From the NCBI GenBank assembly GCA_021186555.1, contig JAJKFL010000237.1, positions 5,104,558 through 5,168,557 on the forward strand: a stretch of 64,000 nt of DNA, written 5' to 3'. This document shows, piece after piece, positions 23,441 to 34,112 of the stretch. Origin of the DNA: Reticulitermes speratus (lineage: Eukaryota > Arthropoda > Insecta > Blattodea > Rhinotermitidae). Position 1 is the stretch's first letter; each line of letters begins with the position of its first letter. Position numbers and translations under genes: made by a program. A model generated the notes under the pieces. The model had not been told where the DNA came from. It did no database searches and saw only the letters and a list, made by a program, of their open reading frames with translations.

Positions 23441-25690
23441 CCAAACAGGGATCCAGAGATTTTCCCGAAATCTGAGAGTCATCTCCAAATTCTAGGAGCC
23501 AGAAGGTTAACATGAAGCAAGGTCCATGTACAGGACACTCAATTCTGGAGTGACCCGTGAACCTCACTTTTATCTGGCAATGCTGCTGGGTGCATGTTAA
23601 CTTATACACATTTTTGTATGTAAGAAAAAGAAAATTGCAATAATTATGCTCCAACTGTTTGGCACTACTGTACAAAATTCAGCTGCCCTGGTGACCAGGG
23701 CACTCTGGGTTGTGCACTCCTGTTTAAAAAACAGCATTACCAAGCACACCAGAACTTGCAGTCTTCACCAAATATGAGACATGCTGTATGTATGAGAGAG
23801 AAATGGACACAAAATTTTACTAACTAGTACTGAAGAGAAGGGGCCATTTGGGGAAATGTAGGAACAGATGAAACAATAATATTACCAGACAGGCAATGTA
23901 CGTATAACATAACAGTGAGGCGCGTTCACGTAACCGTTGTTGTTGTTGTGCAAAAGCAATAAGTATTACACATTCTGAGTGTGTGTCTGTAGCCTTAGTC
24001 ATACGGCATGCAAAGCGCATGGGCCGTATTATATTTTCATCTGTAGCCTGTCCGGCTGTACCATATATTTCCACATTACCTCATAGTCGGCAAAATTTTC
24101 GGGAAAAAAGTTATCGAACACAAAGTGTGTGTTTTGATTTTCTCTACAACTTTTGTCTGAAACACCTGTCATTCTAAGAAGAAATGAGTAAGATATTACT
24201 ATAAATGTACACAGGTCTTCATGTACAATACTGTTGTGCCTCAGACAGGCAGTGGAGAGGCGGGAAGGAATCTGTTTGGCGAGCTTATTTTAAATGACAA
24301 TCGTTTATAAAAATATTAAATATTATTAAAAATATTAAAAGCAAAAAAAAATATAAAATAACAGTTATATAATAAAATTTTGGTAGCGTGAGTAATACAA
24401 GCTGTAGTTATTCTAACTACTTTCTTTACATTCTATACACTTTAACCCTTATAATTCTTTATAATTGGATAAACTTTATACCTGCAGGCAGTGTTCAGAC
24501 TTCGAGCAATGCAGCATCCCCAATCAGAGACCGAAAAGATGACAAGATCGCCAAGGTTCTTCTAGTACAGAATCTACAAATGATTCGCTATCGGTTGTCC
24601 AGCCGATCCTTCATTTACACTGAATTGTACAGTGTTTATATACTTGGTTTCGTCGCCAACGCCCGTAATCTTAATTCTATTGGTACCTTTCAGTTCCTTT
24701 CGAAATAGTGATTCACTACGTGAGAGAGTAAGACGTAGTCTTTGAGGGACACCTCCACAGAAGCGGTCGCTTACGTATAAACTTATCTCCTTCGCTAATT
24801 CTCATCAGCATGAGTAATGAGGCTGACATCACTTTTTGTTTCATCAGCTAGGTGACCATATCCGGAATAGGGGTGTAAGGATGTACAGCATAACAATACC
24901 AATCATTCTTGTCAAATTCAATAAGATTTGAATTTTTTCAACAGACTTTCAAAAAGTACTCAAAATGTCAAATTTCATGAAAATCATCAGTGGAGCCGAG
25001 TTTCCCATGTGGACAGAGGATGAACGACAGACATGAGAAGCTAACAGTTTCGTTTTGCCATTCTGCGAACGTGCCAAAAATGGATCTTAATAATAGTGTT
25101 GATGATGTAGACTGGATTACATGGTCTGCAAAAGAACCAGTGTTGAGGTCTTGAGAACATGGTAACGAACCTCTTGAGTTCACTAAAACAACATACTTCT
25201 GGACTAGGTGAGTGCTTATTAGGTCTCAAGACACTGTGCTCTGTGGAGTTAGTTACCTCCAAATACCTAAATACAAGTGAGGCAGAGCACTGCTTCTCCA
25301 ACCTGCTCAGTCTTACAAACTACTGCAAGTTAAGTCAGTGACCATACAGGTGCACTTACTTCGAAGATGGTGTACGAGACATTATCCCTTCTGGCCCTCA
25401 CTGAGTTACTTCCTGCAAAGTTACAAAAACACCAATCGTAAGTCAAATGAGAAAATGGCACCAACCTAAAAAGGCAGCCACATACCCATTGCTTCACACA
25501 GCAGAAATCACCACATACTTTCCATCATCAGTGGACAATTAAGAAATTACTATGAGTACTTCAAAATTCTCAGGGGGAGGACATTTGGTCAGCAATCCCT
25601 GGACTAAACCATCACATCTCAGCCACCTTCAATATTAAGTTTCAACGTTAACTGAATTAAAATTATGTCACTCCCAACTACTTACAGTAC
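23441..25690. other. BTB-psq intron 5, second part
   Basis: No feature was recognised. If exon 5 really uses its strong GTAAGT donor, a small phase-correcting exon should lie somewhere between 21,409 and 25,690; I could not find one by eye. Confidence 0.35.
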
Positions 25691-25814
25691 GTACCGCATT
25701 AGCAGGTGCTGAATGAGGTGTAGCTTCAGCACTGTCACAAGCGATTACTTCTGGTTCAGATTCATCCCATCCCGATGCATCATTCTCCACATCTGATGTA
25801 CCACCACCTTCCTG
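25691..25814 (-). CDS. BTB-psq gene exon 5: acidic linker
   Basis: The acceptor is a tandem CAGCAG, so the exon may start at 25,814 (with Gln) or 25,811. Both keep the frame. It encodes EGGGTSDVENDASGWDESEP, then EVIACDSAEATPHSAPANA, an acidic, Ser-rich and likely disordered linker. Three overlapping donors follow: GCG|GTACGT (end 25,695, phase 0), GTAC|GTACTG (end 25,691, phase 1) and ACT|GTAAGT (end 25,686, phase 0). Only the middle one, the weakest, matches exon 6. I used that end. Confidence 0.65.
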
Positions 25815-27004
25815 CTGAAGAAGATATTTCAGTGTATTGTCTTATTGCATTCCTGCATATCAATACGTGACAAAATAAACAAAAACATAAACCAACAGAA
25901 GTTATTAACACAATATTTCTGTGGAACTTCTCAAAGCTTATATACCACATTTCATTTTTATGACATTTTTATACCATAATACAATCTGAACAAATTCTTC
26001 AGAACAATAAAATTCACCAAAATAATAAAAGTACTATAAATGCTTGTTTGAATTTCATGACTATTCTCATACTGCTTCCAAATTTTAACACCCTACACCT
26101 CTGCTGACTGATTTAGAGTAGATGGTCATTATATTTTAGTGGTCATTGTGGTGATGAAGTAAAATAACCTGGCAGGATTAATACTTTAACAGCATTTATC
26201 TACCTGAAAAATACCATGAAAATGTAGAATAATACCGGGTATACTTTATAGTTCTGATGAGAATGACACACATGTAGAGAATTTTATTTCTGTGACAAAC
26301 TGTCATTTTTGAATCATGAAGTTAAGTAGACACACGTGTAACACTCATGTAAGGAAACCCAAGATACAGAAACATTAACACAACACTGTTTGGTCATACT
26401 CTTCACGTAACAAAACACTGAGCTGTCACAGAGACCCTGCAAAGATTAAAAAAGCAGAGGATGATGACGAGGATGAGGAGGTTACAAAAGAGACAAAAAT
26501 ATTATGTCCAATAATACCAAAAACAGAAGAACAGGATCATATATGCAGGGCCAGATTTAAGCAGTCTGATGTCCTGGCACACAGATAAAACTGTCAAACT
26601 ATGACACTGCAAACATGCTTGCAAAAAACAAGCAAGCCAGCTGATACTAGTTCAGCGCAAGTGTGAATGCTGTGATCTCTTCTGGTGAGTCACACACAAG
26701 ATATCACCATCAGTTTTTCTTCCTCACAGACAACTGATGTTCAGAATATGGTGTATAGTACTGAATGTGTGTTCTTAGCTGAATAATATGTCAAAAATTC
26801 ATCCTACAGTAAATGCTGCTAATTGCACTGAAAGTTTCCTGGCACTGATGTACCCAGCAAGTCAATGAAGAGATGTTAGTACAGAAATTTACTAGCATAG
26901 GATCAGTGTTGGTGATAAAGAGGAAATGACACAAAATACGACAAAGAAGACTTAGATCTAACTGGGTCTTTCTTAGAAAGAAGCCCAAGGAACTCTCAGA
27001 GACA
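25815..27004. other. BTB-psq intron 4, no feature recognised
   Basis: AT-rich intronic DNA with a GATGATGAC/GAGGATGAG purine-rich patch near 26,460-26,485. No repeats were assigned. Confidence 0.4.
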
Positions 27005-27235
27005 CATATATGTTTTTATTACCAACCATTGCACAACAATTCTTTGTACTCCTACATGTTTCAGCTACCCATTGCAGCCATCATCAGGTAATCACTTTCA
27101 GACATGCGCTGCGCACGTCTGTGAAAGTTACTCCCTGATGATGGCTGCAATAGGTAGCCGAAACATGTAGGAGTAAAAAGAATTGTTGTGCAGTGGTTGG
27201 TAATAAAAATGTATATGTAAAGCAACTGCACGGAA
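27005..27235. repeat. Palindromic element carrying a facing pair of hammerhead motifs
   Basis: Arms of about 105 bases pair nearly throughout: ATTACCAACCATTGCACAAC on the left mirrors GTTGTGCAGTGGTTGGTAAT on the right. Both arms carry a hammerhead core, on the minus strand at the left and on the plus strand at the right (27,130-27,174). A solo right arm of the same family lies at about 39,965-40,105. I infer Penelope-like terminal sequence; no coding part is left. Confidence 0.8.
27130..27174 (+). ncRNA. Minimal type I hammerhead ribozyme motif (best copy)
   Basis: In order: stem I ACTCC (27,130-27,134); CTGATGA (27,135-27,141); an unpaired T; stem II GGCT with loop GCAATAGGT and AGCC; GAA; self-complementary ACATGT as stem III; the cleavage-site A at 27,169; and GGAGT, the perfect partner of ACTCC. 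All conserved core positions are present. Stem III has no loop, so self-cleavage would need a dimer, as known for Penelope-type hammerheads. The T between CTGATGA and stem II departs from the usual closing pair. Confidence 0.75.
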
Positions 27236-27734
27236 TATGTACAACATTAAGTATATCTCACAGACACATTTAGCTGCACAATCTGGAAGAAACTGGGATC
27301 TGTTCACACAGCAACAAAGACTTCTGAATCTGCAACCATATAACTTCTGTTCAGAGGCTCAATAATCCTGATAGTGGTGCAAATATATGTTTCGGCAATT
27401 GGTTGCTGCGATCCATGAATGATGGCATTCTTGAACGAGAAGTGTTATTTTATAGTGAAGAAGCATGGCAGTATTGAAGTGGTAAGTTGACACAACAATT
27501 GTTACTGGAATTAGAGAATCTATGTCAGTTGCATTAGCATCCTCTTCATGAAATTCAGATTGCAGACGACTGTACAACTACCCCAAGAATATGATCAGGT
27601 CACTCCTGTTAGATGAAGCTATAAATTCCAAACATTAGGTAAATATGATATTTAGATCACTTTTCTAAGCACTGACATAAAGAACAGATTTACATTTAGT
27701 TCATACAGTTAGCTCACACAGCTAATCGGTCGCT

Positions 27735-27865
27735 GCTAGCGTTAAAAGAAGTGTTTGATAGGCAAGTTATGAACCGATGGCATCTGCATTCCCCAGATTT
27801 AAACCTGTGTGATTTTTATCTGTGGGGCATGCATAAAGACAAAATTTACTATCAACAATCAACAC
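27735..27865 (+). mobile_element. IS630-type transposase fragment
   Basis: The frame reads FDRQVMNRWHLHSPDLNLCD, then FYLWGMHKDKIY. This is a decayed form of the SPDLNPCDYYLWGxLKDKVY block around the last catalytic Asp in this transposase group. Another fragment of the same type lies at 46,540-46,800. Confidence 0.75.
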
Positions 27866-27899
27866 ACAGCAGAAGAAATGAAAAAAATATACAAGTCTA

Positions 27900-28045
27900 C
27901 TCTTTGTTCACCGTGCATTGTGGTATATATTGAAGCCCCTGATGATGGTCGCTCGACGACCGAAACATATGTAGGGTATTTCAAGTGATTTTAAGTGACA
28001 ATCTACTTTAATAGTGCAACTGTTGGTTAATAAGTGTTTATTAAT
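27900..28045 (+). repeat. Solo hammerhead-bearing arm, TTCACCGTGCATT family
   Basis: TTGTTCACCGTGCATTGTGG, then the ribozyme motif, then AATAGTGCAACTGTTGGTTA and AATAAGTGTTTA. The same flanks occur around the palindrome at 58,490-58,680, so both belong to one Penelope-like family. Here only one arm is present. Confidence 0.7.
27935..27977 (+). ncRNA. Hammerhead ribozyme motif
   Basis: GCCC, CTGATGA (27,939-27,945), T, stem II GGTCG/CGACC around a CTCGA loop, GAA, self-complementary ACATATGT, cleavage-site A, then GGGT. Stem I pairs CCC with GGG plus a G-T pair. The core is intact. Confidence 0.7.
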
Positions 28046-28319
28046 ATACAAGTCACTTCAAACATTTGCCAAGAACTGCTCTGTCAGGCATTTTGAAATG
28101 TGCCGAGATGTGAAGCTTGCCTGCAAGCAAAAGGACGTCATTTTGCACATCTTTTGTGATTTAAAGTACAAATAATCAATGTAATATCATCAAGCAGTGA
28201 TGAGATATACTCAATAGTTCACTGTTACCAGTGGGAAGAAGGGATCACAATTTCTTGGCAACTGTGCTGGATTGGCAGGGGGAACTTCCACTACTGCGAG
28301 ATTTGACGTTCTCACAGCA

Positions 28320-28475
28320 ATAGTGATGAAGATTCAAGTCTTCTGGGATGTTATGCTGTTCTGTTGGGTAAATAATTCCCACTGCTTTGAAGCACCATAC
28401 TGCCTTCAAAACATTGGGAACTATTTACCTGACAAAGCATAATATCTCAGGAAACCTGAATGTTCATCTTCCATC
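28320..28475. repeat. Palindromic element in intron 4 of the BTB-psq gene
   Basis: GATGAAGATTCAAGTCTTCT mirrors the right end, CAGGAAACCTGAATGTTCATC, and TTGGGTAAATAATTCCCACT mirrors GGGAACTATTTACCTGACAA. It resembles the elements at 18.7 and 39.1 kb. No intact hammerhead core is present. Confidence 0.6.
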
Positions 28476-28854
28476 AGGCTTATGCAGTATCATGTAATTA
28501 GAAACCCATACTTCAACAGGCCCTCTTCTGATTACTGATACATGCAAAACAAAAAGACACTCTAGAAAAAGAATCTGAATACGTGGGAACGTTTTCTGGA
28601 GTAGTGTTTTGTTTTGCAATTTTATGTAACATGAAATTCACTTAACTTATCACAATAATCACTGTACTACTTATCAGTAACCTCATAAATATCACACAGT
28701 TGCTGGTTGACCTTTTAATGTTCACAAACAACTATCGTCCAACATTAGCATATGTGTAGCTGTGGGTCTGAAAGCTCCAAAACACTTTATAGAACATCTG
28801 TTCCTTCCTACAGAGCATCCTACTGCTGCCATCTATGAAACCAAAAGCAAAATA

Positions 28855-29031
28855 CAGTAAAACCCCGATTTAATGTTCCCGCATTTAGTGAAATCCCGGA
28901 TTTAGTGATGAATTTTTCATGTCCCGACAATAGCTCCATATGAACAAATAAACCTCCATTTAATGAAAACCTCGATTTAGTGAAATATATTCTAATCCCC
29001 CCCAGCAGTTCATTAAATAGGGGTTTTACTG
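28855..29031. mobile_element. pogo/Tigger-type MITE, 177 bp
   Basis: The terminal repeats are CAGTAAAACCCCGATTTAAT on the left and ATTAAATAGGGGTTTTACTG on the right (one mismatch), flanked by TA at 28,853-28,854 and 29,032-29,033. There is an internal repeat of the GATTTAGTGAAAT block. No coding sequence. Confidence 0.85.
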
Positions 29032-29310
29032 TATAAGGTGAAAATTCCAAATATACTGTGTGTAATAATTTACGCTACCCTTTAACACGACTAAATGAAC
29101 TGAGCAACAATAGCAAATAAAATGCCACTACACTTTATAACGATTAATCCTTAGCCCTCAGCAAAATGTGTTACACCATCACAGTGTGAGACAGCAGAAT
29201 GAATGTGCTCTGAGCAACTACGGTTCCTTAGTGTTATATTTTAAAATATCAGTCACTTGCATTTTTTTCAAAGGCCACATTTTACAAAACCATACGATAA
29301 TTTTAATATT

Positions 29311-29565
29311 ATCCTTTATTTTTCTGTGCGCAACAGCTCAACATGGGCCTACGCTGCCTCACTGTTGAGGTTTCTAGATCTCTCCCCCCCCCCCCTCTGT
29401 AACACACACACACCCGGTAGGACTCCTCTGAGCGAGCAGTCAGCTCGTCAAAGGGACCGCTACCTACGCAGCATACAACAGATGAACATCCACACCCCCA
29501 GCAGGATTACAACCTGCAATCCCAGCAATTAAGCAGTTGCAGACCTACACCTTACCTCACAGCCA
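29311..29565 (-). mobile_element. SINE, family D
   Basis: On the minus strand a tRNA-like head (TGGCTGTGAGGTAAGGTG and box B GGTTGTAATCC) leads into a body with AGCGGTCCCTTTGACGAGCT and GAGTCCTACCGGGTG, and ends in GTTGCGCACAG. A short C run and (CA)n lie inside. A partial copy is at 17,709-17,818. Confidence 0.6.
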
Positions 29566-29688
29566 ATGGGATCAGCTTAAATATTATCTTACACTCTTTA
29601 ATATTCCTGAAAAAGCCAAAATAACGGTTTTATGGCTGAATAATAACTGCCCCATTACAAATCTAACGACAGAACCTTTGCATAAATA

Positions 29689-30386
29689 CCGTATATTCTC
29701 AAATCTAATCCGCATCCGAATCTAATCCGCACTCCGTTTTTGGCGATTTCTTAAACGAAAAAAGTTAGTTCGCGGTTTTAATCCGCACCTTTCCTTCAAC
29801 CACCCCTTGCCCACGGGGCGACTGACTGAATAATATTGGATGTTACCAATGCGTTAAAATCCGACGCTATGCCTGGGGCCGATGAGTCATACCGATAGAG
29901 GCGGGGCCTTTCTCAACAGACGTGCGCAATCTCGTCTGAAGCCAGCTCGCGCCTTAGTTGTTGAAACGTGGGAGGTGCTTGTTCCAATTTGTTGGTGTAC
30001 CGTAGTTATGGAAGAGGGACGCCCGAAATCTAAATGACTCTCATATACGGCAAAGTTCAAATGTCAAGTTATTCGGTGCACAGAGGAGAATGGAAACTGC
30101 AAAGCCGCTGCAATTTTTGGAGTTGATGAAAGCAACGTTCGACTGTGGCGGAAACTGGGTGGAGAGCATGGATAACGATTCAGTTATGAGTGATGACGGC
30201 GAGTCTGATGAATAATAAATTATAATAATAAATAATAGATTATTGTATTGTATTGTTCTTACGGCACGTACAGCAGCTCAATCATTTTTCCAAAATCCAG
30301 CTCTCGACCGCGAATCTAATCCGCATCTGATTTTTTAGCCCTCTAAAACTGTAAAAAGGGTGCGGATTAGATTTGAGAATATACGG
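29689..30386. mobile_element. pogo-type transposon deletion derivative, 698 bp
   Basis: Inverted ends CCGTATATTCTCAAATCTAA and TTAGATTTGAGAATATACGG are flanked by TA at 29,687-29,688 and 30,387-30,388. Subterminal TAATCCGCA blocks repeat. Inside, the plus strand reads MEEGRPKSK, a stop, then SYTAKFKCQVIRCTEENGNC and KAAAIFGVDESNVRLWRK, a CENP-B/pogo-type HTH. It ends with an acidic SDDGESDE tail. The DDE catalytic core is absent. Its right end lies 10 bases from the exon 4 splice donor of the BTB-psq gene. Confidence 0.85.
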
Positions 30387-30396
30387 TAATACTTAC

Positions 30397-30681
30397 CATG
30401 AAAACCTCCTCAGTGCCTCCTGCGCCCATGACACTTGTCACCTTGGGACTGAAGCTGGGCGCATTAGATTCCATTGGTGGCCGTCCTCTTCTCCGCTTCA
30501 GTGGAGGTTCCAACTCAGTACCATTTCCTACAGACTCCACATGGGAGACTTGGGGATCTACACAATTCATTCCATCCTCACTGGGAGCTGGAGCAGGCTG
30601 TCCTTCTTGTCTCCATGACACTTCAGCTAGTCCCTTGATACGGAGATCTTCAGCAGTCTTCAGCAAGGATGCCAGATGTGA
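30397..30681 (-). CDS. BTB-psq gene exon 4: end of BTB and AT-hook-like linker
   Basis: The acceptor ATTTTAG is at 30,682 and the donor ATG|GTAAGT begins at 30,396; both are phase 0. The exon starts SHLASLLKTAEDLRIKGLAE, the last two helices of the BTB fold in the position expected after GEINIDH. It continues with VSWRQEGQPAPAPSEDG and KRRRGRPPMESNAPSFSPK. RRRGRPP is an AT-hook-like DNA-minor-groove motif, common between BTB and psq domains. A nuclear-localisation role is also possible. The intron 4 donor is followed almost at once by a pogo-type insertion. Confidence 0.9.
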
Positions 30682-31056
30682 CTAAAATCATTAACATAAG
30701 ATCGTGAGAATGAAATCTATGACATACAGTATGAACAAAACTAGCATGACAAGGATAACAAAAATACAGCAATTTGCAACTATGGACATAAAGCGAAGGT
30801 TGGAAGCATTACCGTGGGAATGATTTGGAAGAAAACCCTTAATTATATATGAAACAACATAACTACAGTCACTGCCCCACCTACACCAACAATACTCTCA
30901 ATGTAGTCACTTCAACAATTTGGCTATACTCTATATTACACAGTACCAATGCATCAGAGGGGTTAAAAATTGTCACCACGAGCATCATGACTCTAGTATT
31001 ATCTAAGAACCTTATCAGGAGATCACAACACTGCTGAAATGAATAATTTCAATCAT
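30682..31056. other. BTB-psq intron 3, no feature recognised
   Basis: AT-rich DNA between exon 4 and the family B SINE. Nothing is supported. Confidence 0.4.
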
Positions 31057-31068
31057 TCCTTCCCTCAG

Positions 31069-31453
31069 TCGACCTCGGTGGACTAGTGGTTAGCGTGCTC
31101 GCCACTGGACCCAAGGTTCGCGGGTTCGATCCCGACCGAGGTCGATGGATTTTTAAGGGTGATAAAAATCCGCAGCACCACTTCCCATGTCGTAGATTTA
31201 CGGCATGTAAAAGAACCTTACGGGCATGAATAGAAATGTTTCGTAAGCAAAATTCAAACCCAATTTCTCACCCAAGTCTCCTGACTGCCTGCCAGATGGC
31301 TCTGGCAGTCACATCAGGATCGATAGAACAGCAATGCGGCCAGTTGGCCAGTCACCAACTGCCACGAATGCGCACGACCCAGTAACCTCGGAAAGAGGAG
31401 GCCCGAGCCCATATAGGGCTGTTGAGCCATGGTTATTATATTATTATTATTAG
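31069..31453 (+). mobile_element. tRNA-derived SINE, family B, with 12 bp target duplication
   Basis: Head TCGACCTCGGTGGACTAGTG, box B GGGTTCGATCCCG, body with CATGCCG-type and CTCACCCAAGTCTCCTGAC segments, and an ATTATTATTATT tail. TCCTTCCCTCAG is duplicated at 31,057-31,068 and 31,454-31,465. The exact duplication suggests a fairly recent insertion in intron 3 of the BTB-psq gene. Confidence 0.95.
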
Positions 31454-31784
31454 TCCTTCCCTCAGTTACATTATGGTGACCACTGGCCAGCACAAGAGTG
31501 GTGGGAGAGAAAGCAAGATGGAGCACAATGATACTGACAGTGGAGGAACGAGCTGCAACAGTGTTGCTACAGGCACATTTGGAACTGTTAATTTCAGTAC
31601 AGTTACTGATGTTGTGTTGTGCACAATGTTTACTGATTTACTGCTGTAGTATCATGCATGATATTTACTGATGTAGTATCATGCAGACTATTTATTGATT
31701 TCCTGATGATGTGTCATGCAGAATATTTACTGATTTATTGATGCAGTATCAAGAAGGGATATTTACTGGTTTAATTATGTATCA

Positions 31785-32590
31785 TCAAGCATGACATATG
31801 CAGATGACATAAACACCATGGGTAGAACAAAAAGAGCTGAGGTATACGAAGAACTGAAAGAGAGAGCAAAAGAAGTAGGACTGAACATCAGCACTGAAAA
31901 AAACAAAAGCAATGGTACAAAACAGGAGGAGGACATATTGACACTTAATGATCATGACACCAAAGTTATTAGGAGTTTCAAATACCTACGAACTGTAATC
32001 AATAATACTAAAGATGAAACAGTAGACATTAAAGCTAGAATTCTAGGTGCAAATAAAGCCCATTACTCTGCAAACTTTATTGACAACTAAAAAATTCATC
32101 AAAATAATAAAATAAGACTACATTAAACATTAATCTGGCCAGTATTTATTATGGAAGTTTAACCTGGACCCTAATACAAATGACAGAACATATACTACAT
32201 GTATTTGAAAGGAAAATTAAAAAGAATATATGGCTCAATACAAGTGAAAGGACACTAACACTGTAGAGGGAATGGTGAAATTTATATTCTTTACAAAGAT
32301 CTAAATATCATGGATTATATTAAAATTATAAGACTAGGATGGAAGGGTCACATTATAAGATCGGAAGAAGAAGAAAGAATCCCCAAAAAAGTTATTAATA
32401 GGAAATTTTACCAAACATGATTAGTGGGAAAGCCAAGAATAAAATGGAAGGACGATGTCCAGAGGGATGCATTACAGATCCTAGGAATATGAGATTGGAG
32501 GAGATGAGCTAGGAATAGAGAAGAATGGAGGTACCTTTTGAGGGACGCCAGGGCCCAGAAGGGGTTGTAGTGCCATCCACAGACGGATAA
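31785..32590 (+). mobile_element. Degenerate LINE reverse-transcriptase fragment
   Basis: The frame from 31,791 reads MTYADDINTMGRTKRAEVYE, with the YADD catalytic box, then ELKERAKEVGLNISTEKNKS and SFKYLRTVINNTKDE. Later frames give ILKRIYGS, DYIKIIRLGWKGHIIRSEEE and GKPRIKWKDDVQRDALQILG, the usual tail order. Frame changes and stops occur between the blocks. This is a 5'-truncated, decayed insertion in intron 3 of the BTB-psq gene. Confidence 0.85.
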
Positions 32591-32612
32591 TGTAGGATAA
32601 TTACTGATTTAA

Positions 32613-33273
32613 CCTTTACACGACTAGGTTAATATTTAGTGCATGGTTTACGAAAAGCATATTATTTGTACAGTATGAGATAAAATTATGAAATAAATGG
32701 CATTTTGTGGAAAATGGAACAGAGATTGTGCAGCATGTCTTAAAAATGCAGTAAATTTCCTTGTTGCCTAAATACAGTAGAACCCCCGTATCCGCGGTTT
32801 CAGTTATCTGCGGTTTACCGCGGCCCGAAAATATTAAATGGAAAATTCCAGAAATAAATGATTCATAAGTTTCAAATTGCGTTCCATTCTGAGTAACATG
32901 GTGAAACCTTCTTGCCCCATCACGCTCAGTACATGACTCATCTCTCTGTCCTCTGTACCCATGCTGGCCCGCTTTACTCGCATCCAGTTAGCCTCTAGCG
33001 TTCTCGCTGTCCGCATTCGTGGTGCCAACATCACTTGCCTAATGGTGCTAATGTCTTATTGTGCGTAATTTATCAATTAAACTTTATCATAGGTATGTAT
33101 GTACACGAAAAATTACTTATATATAGGGTTCGCTACTATCCGCGGTTTCGGGCATCCGCGGTACGCCTTGGAATGTATCACCCGTGGATACGGGGGTACT
33201 ACTGTATATAAAATGAATTTGTATGGGTCTTTTTTATGTGCATTCGCATATGCGAACATAGGTCATTCAAAGG
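32613..33273. mobile_element. piggyBac-like MITE copy A, interrupted by a Tigger-type MITE
   Basis: Ends CCTTTACACGAC and GTCATTCAAAGG are flanked by TTAA at 32,609-32,612 and 33,274-33,277. A second copy at 46,262-46,499 shares GTGGCATTTTGTGGAAA, TGCAGCATGTCTTAAAAAT and the TTCGCATATGCGA palindrome. The element itself is about 230 bp; the rest is the inserted MITE at 32,775-33,204. Confidence 0.75.
32775..33204. mobile_element. pogo/Tigger-type MITE, 430 bp, nested
   Basis: Inverted ends CAGTAGAACCCCCGTATCC and GGATACGGGGGTACTACTG lie between TA at 32,773-32,774 and TA at 33,205-33,206. Subterminal CCGCGGTTT blocks occur near both ends. The uninterrupted paralogue at 46.4 kb shows the empty target site. 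Confidence 0.9.
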
Positions 33274-33277
33274 TTAA

Positions 33278-33665
33278 TGATGTAATACCAAGAATGATAT
33301 ACACAATAATAGTACTAACAAATGCACACTGGTGTACTGAAATTAGTTTACATACACAATGATTTTCTTCACATTTTGTTAAACCAAATGGCAGAATTGG
33401 GTGTGTGTAGTTTTTCCTCTGTACTTTTTTTTTATGAACATACAGTTTTTGCTTGCTGGGCATTTATAAGCTTCGTATGATCCATGACCCATGCATCACT
33501 CGAATATACACAATAATGATACCAACAAATGCACATAAGTATGCTAAAATTAGTTTATATACATAATGGAGTTCTTGTATATATAAACTTATTTCAATAT
33601 GCTTGTATGCATTTGTTGGTACCATTATTGTATATATTCAAATAATGCACGGACCATGGATCATA
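33278..33665. repeat. Palindrome and solo arm of an unnamed element
   Basis: At 33,478-33,665, ACAATAATGATACCAACAAA on the left mirrors TTTGTTGGTACCATTATTGT on the right, around a centre near 33,570. A diverged extra arm lies at 33,280-33,362. No coding sequence or hammerhead core was seen. Confidence 0.65.
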
Positions 33666-33811
33666 TAAACCAAGAATGATATTTACTGATTTACTGGTGC
33701 AGTACCACACTGGATGATTACTGGCGCACCATTAGACTTCTGAATAACCACTATCCCTCTTAAGGGCTCTCTAACTGAAGGAAAATACTCATCAGTTCAT
33801 TAGAGAGGGTC

Positions 33812-34112
33812 CAAGACAGCTCAGCTGGTATAGTGACTAACCCATGGACTCATCAGCCAAGAAACTGCGGTTCAATTCCTGCCAGACGCAAGAGATTTTT
33901 AAGAACTCCACAGCACCCAGATGAATCTGTGGGCCATCTAACCTCCTAGTCAATAGGCACTGGGGGCTCTTTACCCAGGGATAAACTGGCTGGGACATGA
34001 GGCTGACCACTCACCTCCAGCTAGTCCTGAGGTTAAGAATGAGTGGAGCTGTAACTCCTTTTTCCCCATAAACGTTCATGGTATGCAGATGGACATTTCA
34101 CATTCATTACAC
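33812..34112 (+). mobile_element. tRNA-derived SINE, family A
   Basis: Head AGCTCAGCTGGTATAGTGAC, box B GGTTCAATTCC, GCAAGAGATTTTT, GGCTGACCACTCACCTCCAG and TTCATGGTATGCAG. These blocks recur in all family A copies of the window. Confidence 0.85.

Noticed and set aside
27005-27235. Palindromes considered as CRISPR or attachment sites
   Set aside because: There are no regularly spaced direct repeats; the sequence is eukaryotic and the palindromes are explained better by retroelement-derived hammerhead arms.
30373-30685. Two plus-strand frames over BTB exon 4
   Set aside because: They are antisense shadows of the conserved minus-strand exon.
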